DNA from: Deltaproteobacteria bacterium HGW-Deltaproteobacteria-14
GTDB lineage: Bacteria; Myxococcota_A; UBA9042; PHBI01
DNA length: 33,476 nt
Direction of reading: 5' to 3'
Assembly: GCA_002841945.1 (NCBI GenBank)
Contig: PHBI01000059.1
Span: 1 to 33,476 of the forward strand
The notes below the pieces were generated by a model, which saw nothing but the letters and a program-made list of their open reading frames with translations, had not been told where the DNA came from and searched no databases. Made by a program: the position numbers and the translations under genes. The stretch's first letter is position 1, and each line of letters begins with the position of its first letter. Shown here one piece after another: positions 27,953 to 33,476 of this stretch.

Positions 27953-28306
27953 TCAGGGACAGCCCGGGCCCCGGTTCAGCTCGAGCACCAGCTGCGGGGC
28001 ATACGACGCGCCGTACTGAGTGGTAGCGAACTTGCCGTCCCGCCCCGTGTCGAGGGTGGTCGAGTACACCGCGAAGCCGTGCGCGGTCGTGGGGTCGTCG
28101 AGCCACCCCTGCACCGCGGCGAGCACCGGGTATTCGATCCAGGTGTTTCTGTAGCCCATCCACAGGGTCTTGGGGGCGAAGCTGGCGCCGGTCACGCCGG
28201 GGGCGGAGAGGACCGACGCAATGCACAAAACTGGGACCACCTTGGGTTCCATCACGGCATCTACGACACGGCGCGAGACGTAACGGCGCCGCACCGCGAC
28301 CCTCAC
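27953..28306 (-). CDS. Tail of a DNRLRE-like domain, probably a remnant
   Basis: 117 residues from a GTG at 28306 (or 99 from an ATG at 28252). From about residue 41 onward it resembles the last third of DNRLRE-domain secreted proteins: W.DDP.T.HGF.VYST (WLDDPTTAHGFAVYSTTLDT), GKFATTQYGASYAPQLVLEL. The first 40 residues look random (MRVAVRRRYVSRRVVDAV), with no proper signal peptide or the N-terminal two thirds of the domain. It lies between the two copies of the duplicated 66-bp segment. TATACT (28331-28326 on the minus strand) is a fair -10 element 20 bases before the GTG, so transcription is possible. A truncated, relocated fragment is the likelier reading than an intact small gene. Confidence 0.5.
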   Translation of the reverse strand: MRVAVRRRYVSRRVVDAVMEPKVVPVLCIASVLSAPGVTGASFAPKTLWMGYRNTWIEYPVLAAVQGWLDDPTTAHGFAVYSTTLDTGRDGKFATTQYGASYAPQLVLELNRGPGCP

Positions 28307-28515
28307 CCTACCAACGTAGTCCCCCAGTATAAAACGCTTCTTCGAGGCGGCGCGGGGACCTTAGGGCGGCGCGGCCTCGACCGCTCGGCCGCAGGGTCAC
28401 GCTCCGGGGCGCCTGGCGCGGCGCCTGTGCGCTGCAGCGAAGCGCAACCGGGAGGTGACGAGATCGCGCCGGAGGCGGTATCCAACCCCCCTGACCCCAC
28501 CGCTGGAGGTGTACC

Positions 28516-29010
28516 GTGAGCCCCGCCGACCCCGCCGAGTCCACCCTCATCGAGGCGCTGGCGATGCGCTGGATCGAGGCCCGCCCCTTCGAGGGGCAGA
28601 CGAACCTGCGCACGAGCGCCGAGCCGGTCGCGGTGCCGGCGGCGCTCGCCGGAACCGTCGCCGCCACGAAGCTGCGCGAGCAGACCCTCGACGACGCCCG
28701 CTACTGGCTCGCCCTGCCGAAGCCCTTCGGGCTCGGCCTCGAGTGCGTGCTGCTCAACGGCGACGAGATCGCCCGCGACAGGGGCGGCGAGCGCGCGCTG
28801 AAGCCGGCCCGCTTCGCGCTGTCGTGGGTCGACCGCATGGACCCCGCCAGCCAGCAGACGACCACGCGCGAGATCACCCTGGCCGAGCTCGCCACCGAGC
28901 GCGGCGCCTGGCGCGTCGTCGGCCTGTGGACCAAGGCCGAGCGCAACGAGCAGGCCAAGCACCGCGCGGCCGTCGCGGCGCTGGTCGCCCGGCTCGACGG
29001 CGGCGCCTGA
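28516..29010 (+). CDS. Hypothetical protein, 164 residues
   Basis: GTG start with a very good ribosome site, GGAGGT (28505-28510), five bases upstream. The product is not recognised. It has no signal peptide or membrane segment and looks like a soluble cytoplasmic protein: an N-terminal helix (ADPAESTLIEALAMRWIEA), a central part with PKPFGLGLECVLLNGDEIA and RFALSWVDRMDP, and a charged C-terminal helix (KAERNEQAKHRAAVAALVARL). A partial copy of its first 25 codons lies 696 bp upstream, directly attached to the end of the giant gene. This suggests the gene once followed the giant gene in an operon and was pushed away by an insertion or duplication. Confidence 0.8.
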   Translation: MSPADPAESTLIEALAMRWIEARPFEGQTNLRTSAEPVAVPAALAGTVAATKLREQTLDDARYWLALPKPFGLGLECVLLNGDEIARDRGGERALKPARFALSWVDRMDPASQQTTTREITLAELATERGAWRVVGLWTKAERNEQAKHRAAVAALVARLDGGA

Positions 29011-29110
29011 GCGCTACACGCGCGTCCGCGACGAGGGTTCACCGGCCGAGAGGCGGCCGCCCGCGGCGCCGACCCGCGGCTGTCGGGCGACTCCCCTGGC
29101 CGCTACCGCC

Positions 29111-29134
29111 CTCCGCGTGCCCCGCAACGCGGAG
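29111..29134. terminator. Hairpin between convergent genes
   Basis: CTCCGCG-tgccccgcaa-CGCGGAG is a perfect 7-bp stem in the 210-bp gap between the plus-strand hypothetical gene and the end of the minus-strand GH16 gene. It could stop transcription from either side, but has no T tract. A repeated cagcagctcga (about 29138 and 29166) lies just to its right. No gene is seen in this gap. Confidence 0.35.
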
Positions 29135-29220
29135 CCTCAGCAGCTCGAGGCTGCCCTTTCCTGCCAGCAGCTCGAACGCGCGCGTCGGGGCTCGGGGGCC
29201 AGGCCGCTGATCTCGGAGGC

Positions 29221-31530
29221 TCAGGGGCACGGGCTCGACGTCGGCTGCACGGTCGCGCTCTCGAAGAACGTCTGGGCCGTGGTGACCGGCCCGCAGGTCG
29301 CGCGCAGCCAGATCCTGGGGCCGTCGACGAAGGGGTCGGCGCCGGGCGGCAGCGTCCCGACCAGGCAGTTGGCGGAGTCGAAGGTCGCGTCGTCCCCGCA
29401 GGGCGGGTCGCTGGCCGCCGCCGTGTAGTAGGCTCGGCCCTCGTAGGTGAAGGCCGCGCGCCCGGCGGGCGCCGTCAGGACGAGGCAGGCGTCCTTGGCG
29501 CTGTCGTAGGTGCCGCCGTAGGCGCAGCGGTCGACCGCCAGGTAGTAGCGCCCCTCGATCATCTGCGCGGTCGCGCCGGCGGGCGCCGGCCCGAGGTAGC
29601 AGTGGACGCTGTCGAAGCTGCCGCCGTCGGGGCAGGCGGTCGCCGGGTCGGTCGAGGCCGGCTCGTAGTAGAAGCCGTTGTCGTAGACGAACCCGACGCG
29701 CCCGGCGGGCGGCGCGCCGTAGAAGCAGCCGCGGGCGTCGGGGACGCTGCCGGGCCACGGGCAGGGGCGCGCGCAGTTATAGACGCCGTCGTCCGGCGCG
29801 CAGACCGGGGTGACGGTGAAGGTCACGCCGTGGGCCTCGGGCGTCCGGCCGGCGGGCGCGGCCCCGAGCTGGCACGCGCCGCCGAAGGGCGCGCCGCCGT
29901 GGGCGCAGGCCGCGTCGCCGGTGTAGCCGTACTGCCCGCCGACGATCGCCGCCTCGGTGCCTTGCGGCGCCACCCCGACGACGCAGGCGGCGCCGTCCCA
30001 CACGCCGAAACCGCCGCACGGGCTCTGGCAGGTGCCGGCCGTGGGCTCCTCGACGACGCACCCCGCCTCGTCGGTCGTGCAGCGCTCGAAGAGGCGCACC
30101 CAGTCGATGTGCAGCCAGTCGGGCATCTGGCCGGGGCCGGTGGGCGCCGCCTCGGGCGCGTACCAGTAGTTGGTCACGAGGTTCCAGAGGATGAGGTAGA
30201 ACGGGTTCCCGCGGATCTCGTCCTGGTGACAGACGTTGGCGCTCGAGTAGGTCGTCCCGCTCGTGTCGAGGCGCACCACCTCGCGGCCGTCGAACAGGTA
30301 GCGGATGTAGTCGTTCGCCTCCCATTCGACTCCGTAGACGTGGAACTGCCAGTAGCGGTCGCCGTCGCCGCTCGGTGAGGCCACCCAGGCGCCCTCGCCG
30401 CCGACGTCGCCGTCGCCGTAGTACTGCACGTCGCCGTGGTGGTGCGCCTCGCGCCAGTTCACGAAGTACTCGAGGATGTCGTGCTCGTGCTCGAAGGGCG
30501 CGCCGGGGGCCGACCAGGTCCAGAGCGCCGCCATGTCGCCGTTCTCAGACGGCATCTTGGCGCGGATCTCGAGCCGCCCCGAGGGCGGCATCACCAGGCC
30601 GTCGCCCGAGTGGTACGGCCCGGCGTCCTTGGGGAAGGCGGCGTCGAGGCCGTGGAAGGGGATGGTGGTCATGGCGCTGCCGAAGTAGGGGCAGCTCTGG
30701 CCGGTCGGGTCTTCGGGGTCGGCGTTGGCGCCGCAGGGGCCCGCGCCGTGGACGAAGGCGCTGCCGAGCAGCAGCTCGCCCCGGTCGACGCGGACGGCGC
30801 TCGGATCGTACTGCGAGACGAGGTGCTCGTGGTTCGGCCCGGTGAAGTGGATGTAGTTGACGTGGGCGTTCACGGCCCAGACGCACTTGTCGAGGTCGAG
30901 GAGGCGGTTGTCGAGGACCTCGACCGTGTCGCTGGGTGAGGCGTGGAATTTGTGCTGCAGCGTCACCGGCGCCGACGTCTTGCCGCTGCCGTAGCATGCG
31001 GCGACGCGCGCGGCGGCTTCGCTCGGGCACCCGTCGCCGGTTGGGTCGCAGGGCCGCCCGTCGAACTCGTCGGCGAAGATCGTGCGCCAGCCGGGCCCGG
31101 GCGCGGCGGGGTACAGCGTGGGGCCGGCGTCCTGGGTGTCAGCGACGACGGCGTCGGCGACGACGGCGTCGGCGACGATCGTGTCCGCGACGGCGGTGTC
31201 CGCGACGATCGTGTCCGCGACGGCGGTGTCCGCGACGATCGTGTCCGCGACGGCGGTGTCCGCGACGGCGGTGTCCGCGACGGCGGTGTCCGCGACGGCG
31301 GTGTCCGCGACGATCGTGTCCGCGACGGTCGTGTCCGCGACGGCGGTGTCCGCGACGGCGGTGTCCGCGACGGCGGTGTCCGCGACGGCGGTGTCCGCGA
31401 CGGTCGTGTCCGCGACGGTCGTGTCGGCTGCGTCCAACAGCTCCACGGCTGGCCCCGCGCCGCCGCATCCGGAAACAGCGGCCATCGCGCCGACGACCAA
31501 CGCCGCAGTGAGCGCCGCTCCTGGCTTCAT
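29221..31530 (-). CDS. GH16-family glycoside hydrolase lipoprotein
   Basis: 769 residues from the ATG at 31530, which has AAGGAG seven bases upstream; a GTG two codons earlier is too close to that site. The lipoprotein signal ends VSGC (Cys22). Residues 36-130 are 19 copies of a five-residue unit (mostly DTAVA, DTTVA, DTIVA), a Thr/Asp-rich surface spacer. Residues ~137-482 are the GH16 beta-jelly-roll domain: IFADEFDG near its start, catalytic signature EHDILE with Glu349, Asp351 and Glu354 (family pattern ExDxxE), HVYGVEWEANDYIRYLFDG, and WLHIDWVRLF at its end. GH16 enzymes cleave beta-1,3/1,4-glucans, agar, carrageenan or similar; the exact substrate cannot be read here. Residues 483-769 hold about six Cys-rich repeats (DSVHCYLGPAPAGATA, DSANCLVGTLPPGADP). 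It would be anchored on the outer surface. Confidence 0.88.
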   Translation of the reverse strand: MKPGAALTAALVVGAMAAVSGCGGAGPAVELLDAADTTVADTTVADTAVADTAVADTAVADTAVADTTVADTIVADTAVADTAVADTAVADTAVADTIVADTAVADTIVADTAVADTIVADAVVADAVVADTQDAGPTLYPAAPGPGWRTIFADEFDGRPCDPTGDGCPSEAAARVAACYGSGKTSAPVTLQHKFHASPSDTVEVLDNRLLDLDKCVWAVNAHVNYIHFTGPNHEHLVSQYDPSAVRVDRGELLLGSAFVHGAGPCGANADPEDPTGQSCPYFGSAMTTIPFHGLDAAFPKDAGPYHSGDGLVMPPSGRLEIRAKMPSENGDMAALWTWSAPGAPFEHEHDILEYFVNWREAHHHGDVQYYGDGDVGGEGAWVASPSGDGDRYWQFHVYGVEWEANDYIRYLFDGREVVRLDTSGTTYSSANVCHQDEIRGNPFYLILWNLVTNYWYAPEAAPTGPGQMPDWLHIDWVRLFERCTTDEAGCVVEEPTAGTCQSPCGGFGVWDGAACVVGVAPQGTEAAIVGGQYGYTGDAACAHGGAPFGGACQLGAAPAGRTPEAHGVTFTVTPVCAPDDGVYNCARPCPWPGSVPDARGCFYGAPPAGRVGFVYDNGFYYEPASTDPATACPDGGSFDSVHCYLGPAPAGATAQMIEGRYYLAVDRCAYGGTYDSAKDACLVLTAPAGRAAFTYEGRAYYTAAASDPPCGDDATFDSANCLVGTLPPGADPFVDGPRIWLRATCGPVTTAQTFFESATVQPTSSPCP
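31141..31425 (-). repeat. 15-bp in-frame minisatellite, 19 units
   Basis: On the plus strand the unit reads gtgtccgcgacggcg with small changes (atc, gtc or gcg in place of the variable codon). It covers exactly 285 bp, 19 units, coding for DTxVA seventeen times and DAVVA twice. Because the unit is a multiple of three, gain or loss of units changes spacer length without breaking the frame. It lies between the lipidated cysteine and the GH16 domain. Confidence 0.9.
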
Positions 31531-31557
31531 GTTCACTCTCCTTCCGGCTCGTCCTGA

Positions 31558-31585
31558 AGATGGGCGAACTGAGCGACCGGTTCAA
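31558..31585 (-). promoter_or_regulatory. Possible promoter of the GH16 gene
   Basis: On the minus strand TTGAAC (31585-31580), a 16-bp spacer and CATCTT (31563-31558) give a moderate sigma70-like match about 28 bases before the ATG at 31530. The -10 is weak (three of six). Confidence 0.3.
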
Positions 31586-31694
31586 GGGGCACGCCGTCGC
31601 ACCTCCACGCTGTCCGCTCGTGTCCAAGAGGAGGATGGCCGAGCGGGCCACCCACCTGCCCACCTGCTGGACCGGGTGCTCCGACGCAGGACCG

Positions 31695-31700
31695 TTGACT
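31695..31700 (+). promoter_or_regulatory. Possible -35 element of the DUF11-type gene
   Basis: TTGACT lies in the 211-bp divergent region, 42 bases before the ATG at 31742. No good -10 hexamer is found 16-18 bases downstream (GAGTGT is the nearest), so this is a weak call. Confidence 0.2.
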
Positions 31701-31741
31701 CGACCCCGCGCCCGGCCGAGTGTGCAGGCAGAGAGGTGAAC

Positions 31742-33476
31742 ATGAATCGCATCTTGGCCGTGTCCCTCGCGTCCCTCGCGACCCTCATCGCGGCGCCCGC
31801 CGCCCACGCGACCTTCGAGCTGCGGCGCTCGCTGGTCGTCAACGGGTTCTACGACATCGTCGGCAACGTGCTCGCGGACTGCTCGCTGAGCCCCTGCCCC
31901 CTCGGCAACAACGGGACGCCGTTTATCCCCGTCGACGCAGACCCCATCGCCCTCGGAGACGTCGACGGCGACGGCGGCGACGACACCGTCGCCTCCTCCG
32001 GCGCCACCCTCGCGCTGCCGGTCGGCGCCACCGTCCGCGCGGCCTACCTGCTCGTCACCATGAACGGCACCGACATCGGCAACGGCAGCGACGGCTGGGC
32101 CGGCGCCATCGACGACTACTCGGTGCGCTTCGCCGCGCCGGGCGGCGCCTACGCCACGATCGCCCCCGAGGCGGTCACGGTCGAGCCCGGCGACGCGGCC
32201 TACACCGCGGTCTTCGACGTGACCGAGCGCGTCAGCGGCGACGGCGAGTACTGGGTCGCCGACCCCCCCTGGTACCCCGCCGCGATGGCCTACAACGTGG
32301 TCGGCAACTGGGTGCTGCTGGTCGCCTACGACCTGCCCGGCGCGCCGCCGCGCCTCATCAACCTCTACGACGGCGTCACCACGTGCTTTTCGACCTCGTT
32401 CACCGAGACGATCAGCGGCTTTCGCACTCCGAGCGCCGGCACCCTGGCCGCGCGCATGACGTTCTGGGGCGGGGACGGCTCCGCGGGCACCGGCGGCGAC
32501 AGCGTCCGGGTGGGCGGCGTCTACTGCCAGAACGCGCTGAACCCCGCCAACAACGTCGGCAACAACACCGTCTCGAACGTCGACGGGCAGCCCTTCCCGC
32601 GCACGCCGAGCGCCTTCAACGCCAGCGACGAGCTGGTCGACATCGACACCTTCGACGTGTCGAGCGCCTTCGGCCACGCTCAGACCTCGCAGACGGTGAC
32701 CTTCGCCTGCGGCAGCGACGGCGTCATCTGGCAGGGCTTCGCGCTCGCCTTCGACGTCCAGACCCCGGCGCTGAACGTCACCAAGAGCGCCGAAGACCTC
32801 GACGGCGCCCCGCTCGTCGCTGGCGACGTCGTGCGCTTCACGGTCGCGGTCGACAACGCCGCGGACTCCCCCGAGGACGCCAACGAGACCGTCGTGGTCG
32901 ACGCCATCCCCCCGGGGCTCGTCGCCGTCGCCGGGAGCCTGACCCTCGACACCGGCGCCGGCCCGGTCGCGCTCAGCGACGCCGCCGACGGCGACGCCGG
33001 TGCGCTCTACGCCGACCGCGTCGAGGTCGCCGTGGGCGCGCTGCCCATCGGCCACGCGGCGCAGGTCGCCTTCGACGTGCGCGTCTCCCGGGTCGGCGTC
33101 CCGACGTCCTGGACCAACACCGCCGAGGCGAGCTTCCGCGGCGTCAGCGGGGCGACGCACCTGAGCCGCCCCTCGAACCCCGTCACCCTGACCGCCCTCC
33201 CCTGCGTCGACGCCGGCGCCGGCGCCGACGACGACCCGGTGTGCGGCCTGACCCCCACCTGCGACGCGGCGGCGCCGCCGGCCGCCGCGCCCGTCGCGGT
33301 CGCGAGCGCCTGTGAGGCCGGCGCGGATCTCTTCATCGCCGACTGGGCCGCCTGCCTCGCCGGCTGCAGCGACGACAACGCGACGGCCGCCGTCGAGGTG
33401 AGCGTCGTCGTCGCGAACGCGGGCGGCGTGGCGGCCGACGCGGTCGTGACCCTGCGCGGCGCCGGCGAGGCGGGGG
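31742..33476 (+). CDS. Secreted DUF11-type protein, 3' end outside the window
   Basis: At least 578 residues; the frame is still open at the window edge. The ATG at 31742 has GAGAGGTG just upstream and begins a signal peptide (MNRILAVSLASLATLIAAPA, AHA|TF). Residues 21 to ~340 form a beta-rich region of the kind found at the start of large myxobacterial DUF11 proteins (LVVNGFYDIVGNVLADC; GATVRAAYLLVTMNG; WQGFALAFDV near its end). Residues ~341-480 are a DUF11-like Ig domain: PALNVTKSAEDLDGAPLVAG, VVRFTVAVDN, VVVDAIPPGLVAV, TNTAEASF. A Cys/Ala-rich stretch follows (CGLTPTCDAAAPPAAAPVA) and then the start of another Ig-like segment. No catalytic motif is visible. It is probably a cell-surface or secreted structural protein, divergently transcribed from the GH16 gene. 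Confidence 0.85.
   Translation, partial: MNRILAVSLASLATLIAAPAAHATFELRRSLVVNGFYDIVGNVLADCSLSPCPLGNNGTPFIPVDADPIALGDVDGDGGDDTVASSGATLALPVGATVRAAYLLVTMNGTDIGNGSDGWAGAIDDYSVRFAAPGGAYATIAPEAVTVEPGDAAYTAVFDVTERVSGDGEYWVADPPWYPAAMAYNVVGNWVLLVAYDLPGAPPRLINLYDGVTTCFSTSFTETISGFRTPSAGTLAARMTFWGGDGSAGTGGDSVRVGGVYCQNALNPANNVGNNTVSNVDGQPFPRTPSAFNASDELVDIDTFDVSSAFGHAQTSQTVTFACGSDGVIWQGFALAFDVQTPALNVTKSAEDLDGAPLVAGDVVRFTVAVDNAADSPEDANETVVVDAIPPGLVAVAGSLTLDTGAGPVALSDAADGDAGALYADRVEVAVGALPIGHAAQVAFDVRVSRVGVPTSWTNTAEASFRGVSGATHLSRPSNPVTLTALPCVDAGAGADDDPVCGLTPTCDAAAPPAAAPVAVASACEAGADLFIADWAACLAGCSDDNATAAVEVSVVVANAGGVAADAVVTLRGAGEAG

Noticed and set aside
29039..29758. Minus-strand gene after the GH16 stop codon
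   Set aside because: Arg/Leu-rich frame overlapping the GH16 coding region, with no start signal; it is a shadow frame.
31141..31425. CRISPR array
   Set aside because: The repeat is 15 bp, has no spacers between units and is translated in frame inside a lipoprotein gene.
31720..33315. A 531-codon Arg-rich frame on the plus strand at the right end
   Set aside because: The frame from the ATG at 31742 has a signal peptide, a ribosome site and a DUF11 domain, so it is the real gene; the other is its shadow.

Overview
The window is very GC-rich DNA (third codon positions are nearly all G or C) from a Gram-negative bacterium that resembles Myxococcota / 'Deltaproteobacteria'. The evidence is an ATP synthase operon with paired b-type subunits, one carrying a signal peptide; several lipoproteins with myxobacterial cysteine-rich linkers (CGDG...CDDG, DC-DG-C, NCGGC types); and a DUF11-type secreted protein. 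No species can be named from the sequence.

Layout. 199-1980: a secreted cysteine-rich protein with two jelly-roll-like modules. 2161-8330: atpF', atpF, atpH, atpA, atpG, atpD, atpC, which is the F1 sector plus peripheral stalk without the a and c subunits, read from a sigma70-like promoter at 2076-2104 and followed by a nested hairpin at 8371-8417. 8471-9388: a class I SAM-dependent methyltransferase. 9689-27814: one 6,041-residue lipoprotein gene filling more than half the window. 27811-27936: a truncated copy of the start of a gene that lies intact at 28516-29010. 27953-28306 (minus): the tail of a DNRLRE-like domain. 29221-31530 (minus): a GH16-family glycoside hydrolase lipoprotein with a 19-copy 15-bp minisatellite. 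31742 to the window end: the start of a DUF11-type secreted protein, divergent from the GH16 gene.

The centrepiece is the giant lipoprotein. After the lipobox cysteine it carries five LVIVD-type beta-propeller + two-Ig modules, a sixth propeller of another kind, several cysteine-rich linkers, a fibrinogen-like domain, eleven copies of a ~160-residue beta-rich domain arranged as strictly alternating A and B subtypes, a myxobacterial disulfide repeat, and two more fibrinogen-like domains. The first of those two looks strikingly like animal fibrinogen/ficolin domains but lacks the usual calcium-site aspartates. A perfect 27-nt palindrome sits at the -35 position of its promoter.

The right half of the window (giant lectin-like lipoprotein, GH16 enzyme, DUF11 protein) reads as a cell-surface / carbohydrate-interaction region placed beside a housekeeping ATP synthase operon. 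That functional link is inference. No tRNA, rRNA, CRISPR array or complete transposon was recognised.
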